From Lachnospiraceae bacterium (GTDB lineage: Bacteria; Bacillota; Clostridia; Lachnospirales; Lachnospiraceae), in contig JAILFK010000023.1 in assembly GCA_024697595.1 (NCBI GenBank), forward strand, positions 1 to 32,479: 32,479 bases of DNA. The letters are read 5' to 3'. The notes beneath the pieces were generated by a model, which worked only from the letters and a program-made list of their open reading frames with translations, was not told the DNA's origin and did no database searches. The position numbers and the translations under genes were made by a program. This document shows, piece after piece, positions 1-7,654 of the stretch; positions within the stretch are counted from its first letter, which is position 1, and each line of letters opens with the position of its first letter.

Positions 1-2
1 AT

Positions 3-59
3 AGAAGCACAATGAAGAGAATTCCAAAGGATAGTTTGAAGCTCCTTGGAAGCTTGTAA
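3..59 (+). CDS. possible 3' end of an upstream gene (partial)
   Basis: One frame is open from the left edge to a TAA at 57-59, giving about 18 residues ending in K-L-L-G-S-L. The other two plus frames stop within the first 15 bases. The window cuts the gene, so no family can be named; chance openness over so short a stretch is possible. It lies directly upstream of a good promoter, which fits the end of a preceding transcription unit. Confidence 0.25.
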   Translation, partial: RSTMKRIPKDSLKLLGSL

Positions 60-97
60 GATAATTGCCTAAAAACGGGTACATTAGCTTGGAAATA

Positions 98-126
98 TTG
101 ACAAAATACGCTGATTTTATTATTAT
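98..126 (+). promoter_or_regulatory. sigma-A promoter upstream of prmA
   Basis: TTGACA at 98-103 and TATTAT at 121-126 are separated by exactly 17 bp, a near-consensus housekeeping promoter. Transcription would begin near 133, about 130 nt before prmA and just before the hairpin at 152-200. Confidence 0.7.
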
Positions 127-151
127 TTCATAGGCAGATAAAAGATTTTTT

Positions 152-204
152 AGAGGCTTTTGCTGGATTAGGTGAGAAACCTGCCAAGGCAGAAGCCTCT
201 TTTG
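152..204 (+). terminator. intrinsic terminator or attenuator in the prmA leader
   Basis: A 12-bp stem pairs 152-163 (AGAGGCTTTTGC) with 189-200 (GCAGAAGCCTCT), with one G-U wobble, and TTT follows. The 25-nt interior contains a nested hairpin (TGG-ATT-AGGT, GAGAA, ACCT-G-CCA). Because it lies downstream of the promoter at 98-126 and upstream of prmA, it could end a short RNA of about 70 nt or attenuate prmA, rather than end the previous gene. The U tract is short, so termination may be partial. Confidence 0.6.
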
Positions 205-260
205 TGGTAGATAATTGAAATGTATTTGATTATATTAAAATTTATTCGAGGTGATTTTGA

Positions 261-1280
261 ATGAAGTGGAATAAATATACTATTAATACAACAACTGAAG
301 CTCAGGAATTGGTAACTGCAATGCTTGCTGAGTACGAGATATACAGTGTGGAGATAGACAATAATGTGTTTATACCAGATGGAGATCGCCAAGGTGGAGT
401 TTTTGAGGAACTTCAACCGGATATGGAAGCTGATGACGGAAGAAGTCATGTGAGTTTTTATCTTGAGGAAAATGTTGATGCCACGGAACTTCTTGAAAAT
501 ATTGCCAATGAACTTGAAGACATGAGAAGTTATACTGACATTGGTGAGGGTACTATCGTAACTGAAATATCTGACGAGGCTGATTGGCGTGACAAATGGA
601 AAGATTTTTTCTCATCATTTGAGATAGGAGATATATTTATCAAGCCAACTTGGGAGGATGCTCCTGGTGATTTGGGTGATAAGACAATGATAGAGATTGA
701 TCCAGGAATTTCTTTTGGTACAGGAAAGCATGAGAGCACACAGCTGGTGATTAAGCAGTTGCAGCAGGTGATTGGAAGCGATAAAAACAATACAGTGGGA
801 GACTTACCTTTTGATTCACAGGTAGATAATACTTTGAATTTAGATAATCCAAATGTGCTTGATGTGGGATGCGGTAGCGGTATTTTATCTGTAGTTGCTT
901 TAAAACTTGGAGCGGCCCATGTGGTAGGAACTGATATTGAGCAGGACTGTATCGATTCCACTTATTCAAATTTTGACGTGAATCATTTATCCCATGATTT
1001 AGGTGATTTTTATGTGGGTAATTTGATTGATGATATAAAACTTCAAGAGCAGGTGGGCAAGGAGGTTTATGATATTGTTTTGGCAAATATTTTGGCCGAC
1101 ATCATAATTCCAATGGCTCCAGCCCTTTATAATACTATGAAAAATGGTGCCTATATCATCACTTCTGGAATTATAGATTTCAAGGAAGAGGAAGTGAAAA
1201 AAGCACTTACAGATGCTGGCCTTACAGTTGTAAAAACCACAGCTCAGGGTGAGTGGAGAAGTGTAACTGCAAGAAAGTAG
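261..1280 (+). CDS. prmA: ribosomal protein L11 methyltransferase
   Basis: PrmA transfers methyl groups from S-adenosylmethionine to lysines and the N-terminus of ribosomal protein L11 in the cytoplasm. The 339-residue protein is slightly longer than usual (about 295-315). The family signature D-P-G-I-S-F-G-T-G-K-H-E-S-T begins at residue 147, SAM motif I D-V-G-C-G-S-G at about 201, and N-I-L-A-D-I-I follows near 275. The stretch between the signature and motif I carries a hydrophilic insertion that explains the extra length. ATG 261 is preceded by GAGGTG at a good distance. rsmE begins 6 bp after the stop, so the two ribosome-modification genes are surely co-transcribed, from the promoter at 98-126. 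L11 methylation itself is known to be dispensable in other bacteria. Confidence 0.93.
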   Translation: MKWNKYTINTTTEAQELVTAMLAEYEIYSVEIDNNVFIPDGDRQGGVFEELQPDMEADDGRSHVSFYLEENVDATELLENIANELEDMRSYTDIGEGTIVTEISDEADWRDKWKDFFSSFEIGDIFIKPTWEDAPGDLGDKTMIEIDPGISFGTGKHESTQLVIKQLQQVIGSDKNNTVGDLPFDSQVDNTLNLDNPNVLDVGCGSGILSVVALKLGAAHVVGTDIEQDCIDSTYSNFDVNHLSHDLGDFYVGNLIDDIKLQEQVGKEVYDIVLANILADIIIPMAPALYNTMKNGAYIITSGIIDFKEEEVKKALTDAGLTVVKTTAQGEWRSVTARK

Positions 1281-1286
1281 GAAAGT

Positions 1287-2015
1287 ATGCAGCAAATATT
1301 TGTAAATCAAAATGTACAAATAAATAATGATATGACAATCACAGGGGATGATGTGAGGCATTTGAATAAAGTGCTTCGTATGCAGCCAGGTGAGGTGCTT
1401 CGAATCAGCACACATGAGGGTGATAATTATCTTGGTGAGATAGTCTCAATTGATAATGAACAGGTCACCTTACATATTACTGAGGAGGTTGCATCAACTG
1501 AGTTGAAACAGAAAATATATCTGTTTCAAGCTTTGCCAAAGGGTGATAGAATGGAGACTGTTATTGAAAAAGCAGTTGAGCTTGGAGTGTATGAAATTAT
1601 TCCTGTTGAGATGAAATACTGTGTGGTTAAGTTGGATGAGAAAAAAAAGCAAAAGAAGATTCAACGCTATCAGACCATTGCAGAAACAGCGGCAAAACAG
1701 TCTAAGAGAAGCATTATTCCAAAAGTTCATGATGTGATGACTTATAAGGAAGCGCTTGAGTACGCCAGAGAGTGTGATGTGAATTTAGTTCCCTATGAAT
1801 GCAAAGAGGGAATGGTAGCCACCACCAAGGCTTTAGAAAAATTGCCTGAATCTAATTCGGTGAGTATCATTATCGGACCGGAAGGTGGTTTTGCTGATGA
1901 GGAAATCGATATGGCAAGTGATATGGATGTGATTTCTCTCGGTAAACGAATCTTGAGAACAGACACAGCGGCAATAGCATCTATGACTATGGTGATGTTG
2001 GCCTGCGAGTCGTGA
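1287..2015 (+). CDS. rsmE: 16S rRNA (uracil-1498-N3)-methyltransferase
   Basis: RsmE methylates N3 of U1498 in helix 44 of 16S rRNA, in the assembled 30S subunit. At 242 residues it has the normal family length. An N-terminal PUA-like domain (about 1-70) contains D-D-V-R-H-L-N-K-V-L-R, and the C-terminal SPOUT (trefoil-knot) domain carries the two diagnostic motifs: G-P-E-G-G-F at about 197-202 and S-L-G-K-R-I-L-R-T-D-T-A-A close to the C-terminus. The pair prmA-rsmE is a classical Firmicute arrangement; here the gap is only 6 bp and the AGGAAAGT before the ATG lies partly in the end of prmA. Confidence 0.93.
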   Translation: MQQIFVNQNVQINNDMTITGDDVRHLNKVLRMQPGEVLRISTHEGDNYLGEIVSIDNEQVTLHITEEVASTELKQKIYLFQALPKGDRMETVIEKAVELGVYEIIPVEMKYCVVKLDEKKKQKKIQRYQTIAETAAKQSKRSIIPKVHDVMTYKEALEYARECDVNLVPYECKEGMVATTKALEKLPESNSVSIIIGPEGGFADEEIDMASDMDVISLGKRILRTDTAAIASMTMVMLACES

Positions 2016-2036
2016 GCGATTAATATAATTAAAAAC

Positions 2037-2084
2037 ATTTAACATAATAAAATTATTTAACACAATTAAGAATATTTAACACAA
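2037..2084 (+). repeat. three-copy short direct repeat (ATTTAACAYAA)
   Basis: The 11-bp words at 2037-2047, 2055-2065 and 2074-2084 read ATTTAACATAA, ATTTAACACAA and ATTTAACACAA, spaced 18 and 19 bp. They fill most of the gap between rsmE and the cysteine desulfurase gene. They could be phased protein-binding sites or replication-slippage residue; no evidence separates these. Confidence 0.55.
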
Positions 2085-2098
2085 CAAGGATATATAAA

Positions 2099-3253
2099 AT
2101 GGAAGTTTATTTAGATAATTCAGCCACAACAAAATGCAGTGAGGCGGCTGTAAATATAATGACAAAGGTTTTACAGGATGATTATGGGAATCCATCATCT
2201 CTTCATAATAAAGGTATGGAGGGAGAGAATTATGTCAAATCAGCTCGCTCAGAAATTGCCAAAACTCTAAAGGTAAATGACAAGGAAATATATTTTACAT
2301 CAGGGGGAACTGAGAGCAATAACCTAGCTATTGTAGGTGCTGCAAGAGCTTATCACAGAAGTGGTAACAAGGTTATAACAACTATGATTGAACATCCTTC
2401 TGTTTCAAATCCATTTGCCTATCTTGAGGAGGAAGGCTTCGAGGTGACATATTTGCCAGTGGATTCCTACGGTGTAATTGATTTAGAGGCGCTAAAGGAA
2501 GCCATGACAGAGGATACAATTTTGGTATCCATAATGCATGTCAACAATGAACTCGGTGCGGTGCAACCTATAGAGGAGGCTGCTCAAATTATAAAAGCGG
2601 CAAATAAGGAATGCGTATTTCATGTAGATGCCATTCAGTCCTATGGTAAATTTAGAATTTATCCAAAGAAGATTGGAATTGACATGCTCTCAGTAAGCGG
2701 ACACAAGATTCATGGACCAAAAGGAAGTGGATTTTTGTTTGTGAAGGACAAGATAAAGGTAAAGCCTATTATTTTAGGTGGTGGCCAGGAGTGGGGGATG
2801 CGCTCTGGTACGGAAAATGTACCAGCTATTGCTGGTCTTGGAGTTGCAGCCACAGAAATCTATAAAGATTTTGACAGTAATATAGATAGAATGTATTATT
2901 TGAGAGATCGATTTATCTCAGAGGTTATCAAGATTGATGGTGTCAGTGTAAATGGTAGACATGACCACAGCAATGCGCCTCATATTGTAAGTGTTAGTGT
3001 GGCGGGAGTTAGAGCTGAAGTTTTGCTTCATTCCTTGGAGGACAAGGGAATATATGTATCAGCAGGAAGCGCTTGTTCATCAAATAAGCCATCTATAAGT
3101 AAGACCTTAAAGGCCATTGGCCTAGATCAAAAACTTTTAGATTCCACAGTGAGATTTAGTTTTTCTATTCACACTACAGAAGAAGAGATTGATTATGCCA
3201 TAAAAGCATTGCAGGAATTAGTTCCAATGCTTGCGAGATACACGAGACACTAA
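2099..3253 (+). CDS. cysteine desulfurase (NifS/IscS group I), probable ThiI sulfur donor
   Basis: This PLP enzyme removes sulfur from cysteine as an enzyme-bound persulfide and passes it to acceptors. The PLP lysine lies in S-V-S-G-H-K-I-H-G (K203) and the persulfide cysteine in S-A-G-S-A-C-S-S (C326), the flexible loop of group I enzymes; group II SufS enzymes instead have an R-x-G-H-H-C context. Its 384 residues match NifS/IscS proteins. thiI follows after 100 bp, as with nifZ-thiI in Bacillus subtilis, so the likely role is donating sulfur to ThiI for 4-thiouridine, possibly also iron-sulfur cluster building. No iscU, hscA or fdx lies nearby. The ribosome site is weak (ACAAGGATAT). Confidence 0.9.
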   Translation: MEVYLDNSATTKCSEAAVNIMTKVLQDDYGNPSSLHNKGMEGENYVKSARSEIAKTLKVNDKEIYFTSGGTESNNLAIVGAARAYHRSGNKVITTMIEHPSVSNPFAYLEEEGFEVTYLPVDSYGVIDLEALKEAMTEDTILVSIMHVNNELGAVQPIEEAAQIIKAANKECVFHVDAIQSYGKFRIYPKKIGIDMLSVSGHKIHGPKGSGFLFVKDKIKVKPIILGGGQEWGMRSGTENVPAIAGLGVAATEIYKDFDSNIDRMYYLRDRFISEVIKIDGVSVNGRHDHSNAPHIVSVSVAGVRAEVLLHSLEDKGIYVSAGSACSSNKPSISKTLKAIGLDQKLLDSTVRFSFSIHTTEEEIDYAIKALQELVPMLARYTRH

Positions 3254-3297
3254 TTTGATTGATTATCGAAAAAATATCGAGATAGAATTATTTTAAT

Positions 3298-3306
3298 TGA
3301 TATAAT
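3298..3306 (+). promoter_or_regulatory. extended -10 promoter upstream of thiI
   Basis: TGATATAAT at 3298-3306 is a perfect TATAAT with the TGn extension. No convincing -35 box stands 16-18 bp upstream. It lies about 48 bp before the thiI ATG, so thiI may have its own start in addition to read-through from the desulfurase gene. Confidence 0.5.
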
Positions 3307-3353
3307 GCAGATGTGTTCATAAATGAATTTGGATTAAAGGAAGGATTATAAGA

Positions 3354-4547
3354 ATGAATAATATGTATAAAGTATTTCTCATAAAGTATGCAGAAATAGC
3401 TATTAAAGGAAAAAATAGATATGTATTTGAGGATGCTTTAGTTCGTCAGATAAAATATGCGCTTCGCCATGTTGATGGCAAGTTTAGCGTCATCAAACAG
3501 CAGGGAAGAGTGTTTGTTGAGACAGATGGAGACTATGATTATGATGAGGCGGTTGAAGCTTTGAGCCATGTTTTTGGTATCACTGGTTTCTGTCCTTGTG
3601 TAAAGGTGGAAGATCAGGGATTTGATAAATTGGCTGAGGATGTAATTGCATACGTTGACAAGGTTTATCCTGATAAAAACAAGACTTTCAAGGTGAAGGC
3701 TAGACGTGCAAGAAAGAATTATCCAATGGATTCTATGGAGATAAATGCTGAGCTTGGCGGAAAGATTTTAGACGCATTCCCAGAGATGAGTGTGGATGTT
3801 CACAATCCTGAGATTGTGTTAAATGTTGAGATTAGAGAAGAGATTAGTTATTACTCAGAGGAGATTGCCGGACCAGGTGGAATGCCTGTGGGAACTGCTG
3901 GAGATGCTATGCTTCTTTTATCAGGTGGAATTGATAGCCCAGTGGCTGGATATATGATTTCAAAGCGTGGAGTTGGTATCAAGGCAACATATTTTCATGC
4001 ACCACCTTACACATCAGAGCGCGCAAAGCAAAAGGTTGTGGATTTGGCAAAAGAGATATCTATTTACACTGGTCCAATTGATTTGCATGTGGTGAATTTT
4101 ACAGATATTCAGCTTGCTATTTATGAGAAATGTCCTCACGAGGAACTCACAATTATCATGCGTCGTTATATGATGAAGATTGCAGAGCATTTTGCAAGAG
4201 AGGACGGATGTTTAGGTCTTATTACTGGAGAGAGTATTGGACAGGTGGCTTCACAGACTATGCAGTCTCTTGCAGCAACCAATGAGGTTTGCACAATGCC
4301 AGTATATCGACCACTTATCGGTATGGACAAGCAGGAGATTGTCAAGATTTCAGAGAAGATTGGAACTTATGAGACATCAATTCTTCCTTTTGAAGATTGC
4401 TGTACAATCTTTGTGGCAAAACATCCTGTCACAAAGCCTAATATCAATATTATCAAGAAGTCTGAGACAAAACTTGCTGATGTGATTGACGACCTAATGG
4501 AGGAGGCCATCAACACAACTGAGACTATCCATGTGGTGGCAGACTAG
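3354..4547 (+). CDS. thiI: tRNA 4-thiouridine synthetase ThiI
   Basis: ThiI adenylates U8 of tRNA and receives persulfide sulfur to make s4U, a near-UV sensor base; in some organisms it also feeds the thiazole of thiamine. The 397-residue protein has an N-terminal ferredoxin-like plus THUMP region (about 1-165) and a PP-loop ATPase with L-L-S-G-G-I-D-S-P-V starting near 188. It ends there, without the C-terminal rhodanese domain of the E. coli enzyme, so it resembles the short B. subtilis form that works directly with a dedicated desulfurase, fitting the preceding gene. The AAGGAAGG site about 8 bp before ATG 3354 supports this start over the next ATG, 9 bp downstream. Confidence 0.94.
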   Translation: MNNMYKVFLIKYAEIAIKGKNRYVFEDALVRQIKYALRHVDGKFSVIKQQGRVFVETDGDYDYDEAVEALSHVFGITGFCPCVKVEDQGFDKLAEDVIAYVDKVYPDKNKTFKVKARRARKNYPMDSMEINAELGGKILDAFPEMSVDVHNPEIVLNVEIREEISYYSEEIAGPGGMPVGTAGDAMLLLSGGIDSPVAGYMISKRGVGIKATYFHAPPYTSERAKQKVVDLAKEISIYTGPIDLHVVNFTDIQLAIYEKCPHEELTIIMRRYMMKIAEHFAREDGCLGLITGESIGQVASQTMQSLAATNEVCTMPVYRPLIGMDKQEIVKISEKIGTYETSILPFEDCCTIFVAKHPVTKPNINIIKKSETKLADVIDDLMEEAINTTETIHVVAD

Positions 4548-4571
4548 AAGATACATTTGACAAAACAAAAA

Positions 4572-4600
4572 ATGACACAGACCAAATTGGCCTGTGTCAT
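4572..4600. terminator. convergent bidirectional terminator between thiI and the HPr-like gene
   Basis: ATGACACAGACC (4572-4583) pairs with GGCCTGTGTCAT (4589-4600) with one mismatch around a 5-nt loop. On the minus strand the stem is followed by TTTTTGTTTTG, a good U tract for the HPr-like gene; on the plus strand the following sequence is only AT-rich. It sits exactly between two converging genes. Confidence 0.75.
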
Positions 4601-4619
4601 ATAATTTATCATTTTGATA

Positions 4620-4853
4620 TTATTCAACGATGTATGGCTTAAGAGCCTCAAATACATCTGATGATTCGTCATCTGTATAAATTGATAAATCAATTGGTTT
4701 AGAAAGATCTAAACTGAAAATACCCATGATAGATTTTGCGTCGATTACGTATCTGCCAGAGATTAAATCGAAATCAAAATCATACTGGCTTATAGTGTTT
4801 ACAAAAGATTTAACCTTATCAATTGAATTTAAAGAAATCTGAACCTTTTTCAT
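4620..4853 (-). CDS. HPr-like protein lacking the phosphoryl histidine
   Basis: The 77-residue protein has the size and strand pattern of PTS HPr. Its second half (D-A-K-S-I-M-G-I-F-S-L-D-L-S, residues 38-51) matches the HPr helix containing the regulatory serine (Ser46 in B. subtilis), here S41. The protein contains no histidine at all, and the usual G-x-H-A-R-P segment is replaced by S-I-D-K-V-K-S-F. It therefore cannot carry PEP-derived phosphate for sugar transport. What is seen resembles the logic of Crh, an HPr paralogue with no active histidine but a kinase-target serine; a regulatory role is inferred. The ATG at 4853 is preceded on its strand by GGAGGCG. It is the only minus-strand gene in the first 25 kb. 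Confidence 0.75.
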   Translation of the reverse strand: MKKVQISLNSIDKVKSFVNTISQYDFDFDLISGRYVIDAKSIMGIFSLDLSKPIDLSIYTDDESSDVFEALKPYIVE

Positions 4854-4911
4854 TTAAACGCCTCCTGCTGATTGAATAGTAATAGTATAAAATCATCCTA
4901 ATCCAAGAACT

Positions 4912-4940
4912 TTGAAAAGTCAATGGATTTAATGTCTAAT
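4912..4940 (+). promoter_or_regulatory. sigma-A promoter for mtaB
   Basis: TTGAAA at 4912-4917 and TCTAAT at 4935-4940 have a 17-bp spacer. This lies in the divergent gap between the HPr-like gene and mtaB, about 60 bp before the mtaB start. Confidence 0.6.
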
Positions 4941-4998
4941 TTAGCTATAAATAGGTGTTATTTGTTGAAAAATTGGTAATAATAGAGGGAATTAGATA

Positions 4999-6411
4999 AT
5001 GAGAGATTATTATAAGAATATGAAAGCTGCTTTACACAATTTGGGGTGTAAAGTTAATCAATATGAGACAGATGCTATGGAAAATATGCTCCGTGAAGCT
5101 GGCTTTGAGATTGTACCATTTAATGAAGTGGCAGATGTGTATGTGATAAATACTTGTTCGGTCACCAATATGGCAGATAGAAAATCACGTCAGATGCTTC
5201 ACAGAGTTCATAAATTAAATCCTGATGCTGCGGTTGTGGCTGCAGGATGTTATGTTCAAACTGCTGAAAATCAAGCTAGAGTTGATGATGCCATAGATAT
5301 CATAATCGGTAACAATCAAAAGACAAAATTGATTGATCTTTTGGATAAATATTTTGATGAAAACTATAATGACAAAAATACTGCTGGAAATATTTCACAT
5401 GAAAATATTTCTCACAAGAAAATTGAGAGCCTCATTGATGTGAGAAATTCCGATGAGCCCTATGAGAAATTTATCATAAAGCACACCAGTGAACACACAA
5501 GAGCATTTATCAAAGTTCAGGATGGCTGCAATCAGTTTTGTACATACTGTATCATTCCTTATGCACGAGGAGCTGTGAGAAGTCGAGAGATAGATGATGT
5601 GGTAAATGAAGTTACTGATTTGGCCAGGGATGGTTACAAGGAAGTTGTTATCACTGGAATTCATTTGAGTTCTTATGGAATGACAGAAAACTATAACAGC
5701 AATCCTCAAAACTCTGATAAATTTTTGAAGCTTATTAAGGCAGTTCATGATATTGATGGAATTGAGCGAATTCGTTTTGGCTCACTAGAGCCACAGGTTA
5801 TAACGGATAAATTGGCAAGGGAGTTGGCGTCTATGTCAAAAATCTGTGCACATTTTCATCTATCCCTACAAAGCGGATGTGATGCGACTTTAAAGAGGAT
5901 GAACAGACATTACAGCGCTGCAGAATACAAGGCAGGTTGTGATTTACTCAGAAAATATTTTGATAATCCGGCTATAACAACAGATGTTATTGTGGGCTTT
6001 CCAGGTGAGACTGAGGAGGAGTTTGAGGAGACCAAAAAATATTTACAAGACATTGGCTTCTATGAGATGCATGTTTTTAAATATTCTAAGCGAAGGGGAA
6101 CCAAGGCTGAGGTTATGCCTAATCAAATTCCAGAACAAGTCAAGGCGGTTAGATCAGATATTTTGCTTGAGATGGAAAAGAAGATGTCAAAAGATTTTAG
6201 AGAATCTTATATCGGTAGAGAGGTTGAGGTTTTGCTAGAGACGCCTTTTGAGTTGGACGGCAAATCTTATATGACCGGATATACAAAGGAATATATTAGG
6301 GTTGCATGGCCGATAAATGATGTTTTTGACAGTGAAAAATATTCAAATCGAATCGTATTAGGAAAAATTGGTGATATGTTAGATGAGGATATATATTTGT
6401 TGGTAGAATAA
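4999..6411 (+). CDS. mtaB: tRNA t6A37 methylthiotransferase MtaB
   Basis: MtaB is a radical-SAM enzyme that converts t6A at position 37 of ANN-decoding tRNAs to ms2t6A. The N-terminal UPF0004 domain supplies the auxiliary-cluster cysteines C17 (N-L-G-C-K-V-N-Q-Y-E-T), C53 (N-T-C-S-V-T) and C84 (A-G-C-Y-V-Q). The radical-SAM triad C177-x3-C181-x2-C184 follows in D-G-C-N-Q-F-C-T-Y-C-I-I-P-Y-A-R-G, and a TRAM RNA-binding domain ends the protein. The N-L-G-C-K-V-N-Q start and P-Y-A-R-G sequence fit the MtaB rather than the MiaB or RimO branch. The 470 residues are slightly above average, with a hydrophilic insertion near 115-150 (N-I-S-H repeated). AGAGGGA precedes ATG 4999; an alternative ATG at 5020 would still keep all cysteines. 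Confidence 0.92.
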   Translation: MRDYYKNMKAALHNLGCKVNQYETDAMENMLREAGFEIVPFNEVADVYVINTCSVTNMADRKSRQMLHRVHKLNPDAAVVAAGCYVQTAENQARVDDAIDIIIGNNQKTKLIDLLDKYFDENYNDKNTAGNISHENISHKKIESLIDVRNSDEPYEKFIIKHTSEHTRAFIKVQDGCNQFCTYCIIPYARGAVRSREIDDVVNEVTDLARDGYKEVVITGIHLSSYGMTENYNSNPQNSDKFLKLIKAVHDIDGIERIRFGSLEPQVITDKLARELASMSKICAHFHLSLQSGCDATLKRMNRHYSAAEYKAGCDLLRKYFDNPAITTDVIVGFPGETEEEFEETKKYLQDIGFYEMHVFKYSKRRGTKAEVMPNQIPEQVKAVRSDILLEMEKKMSKDFRESYIGREVEVLLETPFELDGKSYMTGYTKEYIRVAWPINDVFDSEKYSNRIVLGKIGDMLDEDIYLLVE

Positions 6412-6447
6412 ATATATAAATTGTGAATATATTTCCCATAATACGAA

Positions 6448-6477
6448 TTGTTCAAAACCTATAATCTATGATATAAT
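6448..6477 (+). promoter_or_regulatory. sigma-A promoter for the ireB-ruvX operon
   Basis: TTGTTC at 6448-6453 and a perfect TATAAT at 6472-6477 are 18 bp apart, and the -10 carries a TGn extension (TGATATAAT). It lies about 105 bp before ireB and starts the conserved ireB-ruvX cluster. Confidence 0.65.
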
Positions 6478-6582
6478 GAATTACAAATTAAAATTATATA
6501 GATAATTTTTATGTAGGGGTTAATTTTATTGAGATTACAGTGTTTATTTAAAAGATAAGACTGAGATATGGACGGTGATATT

Positions 6583-6846
6583 ATGAGCGATTTAAGTAAC
6601 ACACAATTTATTAGAATTCAAAAAGAAGTTCCAGTGGGAGTGACAGAGGTTTTAAAGCAGGTTTACGATGCTTTGGCAGAAAAAGGATATAATCCTGTTA
6701 ATCAGATTGTGGGATATGTAATGTCAGGAGATCCTACATATATTACAAGTCATAATAATGCACGTAGTCTTATTATGAAAGTTGAGAGAGACGAGATCGT
6801 AGAAGAACTTTTGAGAGAGTATATCTCTTATAAGTCATGGGAATAA
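6583..6846 (+). CDS. ireB: IreB family regulatory phosphoprotein
   Basis: IreB (UPF0297, YrzL in B. subtilis) is a small dimeric cytoplasmic protein which, in Enterococcus, is phosphorylated by the PASTA kinase IreK and restrains cephalosporin tolerance. The product of 87 residues has the family core [19 protein letters not shown] followed by S-G-D-P-T-Y-I and an E-R-D-E-I-V-E-E-L end. ATG 6583 is preferred over ATG 6568 because GGTGAT lies at the right distance before it and the length then matches relatives. With this start a threonine falls at residue 7, a position phosphorylated in the enterococcal protein. ruvX begins 1 bp after the stop. Confidence 0.88.
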   Translation: MSDLSNTQFIRIQKEVPVGVTEVLKQVYDALAEKGYNPVNQIVGYVMSGDPTYITSHNNARSLIMKVERDEIVEELLREYISYKSWE

Positions 6847-6847
6847 T

Positions 6848-7291
6848 ATGAACGGTAATGGAAGAATACTTGGTTTAGATTATGGAACAAAAACTGTGGG
6901 GGTCGCCGTGAGTGACCCTTTATTTTTGACGGCGCAGGGTGTGGAGATTATCCGCAGAGAAAAACCAACTAAATTGCGCAGAACTTTGGCAAGAATTGAG
7001 GAATTGATTGCTGAGTACGAAGTTACAAGTATTGTATTGGGCTATCCTATGCATTTGAACGGCGATGAGGGCGATCGATGTCAGGCCACCAAGGAGTTTA
7101 AAGAAATGCTGGAGAAGCGCACAAAATTGCCGGTTACTTTGGTTGATGAGAGATTAACCACAGTGGAGGCAGATGATATTATGTTTGAAAGTGGAATAAC
7201 TGACAGACATGAGCGAAAAAAGTATGTGGACAAAATTGCTGCAATGCTTATTTTGCAAGATTACTTAAATGAGATGAGTAATAAATTGTAA
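6848..7291 (+). CDS. ruvX: Holliday junction resolvase RuvX/YqgF family
   Basis: RuvX (YqgF) is an RNase H-fold nuclease linked to Holliday junction resolution and to 16S rRNA 5'-end maturation in different bacteria; which applies here is not visible. At 147 residues it has normal length. Motifs in order are I-L-G-L-D-Y-G-T-K-T-V-G-V-A near the N-terminus with the first catalytic aspartate, G-Y-P-M-H-L-N-G-D-E-G near 67, L-V-D-E-R-L-T-T with the glutamate near 100, and a C-terminal K-I-A-A-M-L-I-L-Q-D-Y-L helix. It is translationally tied to ireB (1-bp gap), an order conserved across Firmicutes. Confidence 0.92.
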   Translation: MNGNGRILGLDYGTKTVGVAVSDPLFLTAQGVEIIRREKPTKLRRTLARIEELIAEYEVTSIVLGYPMHLNGDEGDRCQATKEFKEMLEKRTKLPVTLVDERLTTVEADDIMFESGITDRHERKKYVDKIAAMLILQDYLNEMSNKL

Positions 7292-7326
7292 TTATTTTGA
7301 ATTAGATTAGTGACAAGTTGTAAATA

Positions 7327-7347
7327 TTTTACACAAGTTTTGTAAAA
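7327..7347. promoter_or_regulatory. palindrome upstream of the DUF1292 gene
   Basis: TTTTACA (7327-7333) and TGTAAAA (7341-7347) are perfect 7-bp inverted arms around a 7-bp centre, 33 bp before the DUF1292 start. TTTACA within the left arm could serve as a -35 box, but no well-spaced -10 was found. It may be an operator or a small RNA hairpin; no U tract follows. Confidence 0.4.
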
Positions 7348-7380
7348 TGCTTGATTATATTTATAGATAAGGATTAAGAT

Positions 7381-7638
7381 ATGGAAAGTATTAAGATGGT
7401 AGCACCTGATTCGCAGGATGAAATTGAAGTATATGTATTAGAACAAACTACGTTAAATCAGCAAAAGTATCTATTAGTTACGGAAGATAGTGTTGGAGAT
7501 ACTGATGCTTTTATATTAAAAGAAATAAAATCAGATGACACAGACGTCACCTATGAGTTCGTAGAGGATGATGTGGAATTTGAAGCGGTTGTAAAGATAT
7601 TCGAAGAGTTGGTAGAGGATACTAAATTCGAAGTCTAA
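7381..7638 (+). CDS. DUF1292 domain protein
   Basis: The protein is 85 residues, very acidic, with the DUF1292 pattern: a short beta strand (I-E-V-Y-V-L-E-Q-T), then K-Y-L-L-V-T-E-D, a linker of acidic residues, and a final F-E-E-L-V-E-D. Function is unknown; the B. subtilis relative is YrzB, which sits in the same gene cluster (yrzL-yrrK-yrzB). The start ATG follows AAGGATTAAG. The RNase J gene begins 16 bp after its stop, so it probably shares a transcript with it. There is no signal peptide or membrane segment. Confidence 0.82.
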   Translation: MESIKMVAPDSQDEIEVYVLEQTTLNQQKYLLVTEDSVGDTDAFILKEIKSDDTDVTYEFVEDDVEFEAVVKIFEELVEDTKFEV

Positions 7639-7654
7639 GAAAGAGAGGTATATT

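Noticed and set aside
152-260. T-box or known riboswitch before prmA
   Set aside because: No T-box specifier or conserved T-box bulge, and no recognised riboswitch core; only a hairpin is visible.
530-961. 143-residue minus-strand reading frame
   Set aside because: It is antisense to prmA, with no family resemblance or translation signals.
2276-2285. Alternative start or regulatory role for internal repeats within long genes
   Set aside because: Internal similarities in coding regions are explained by codon use and were not taken as features.
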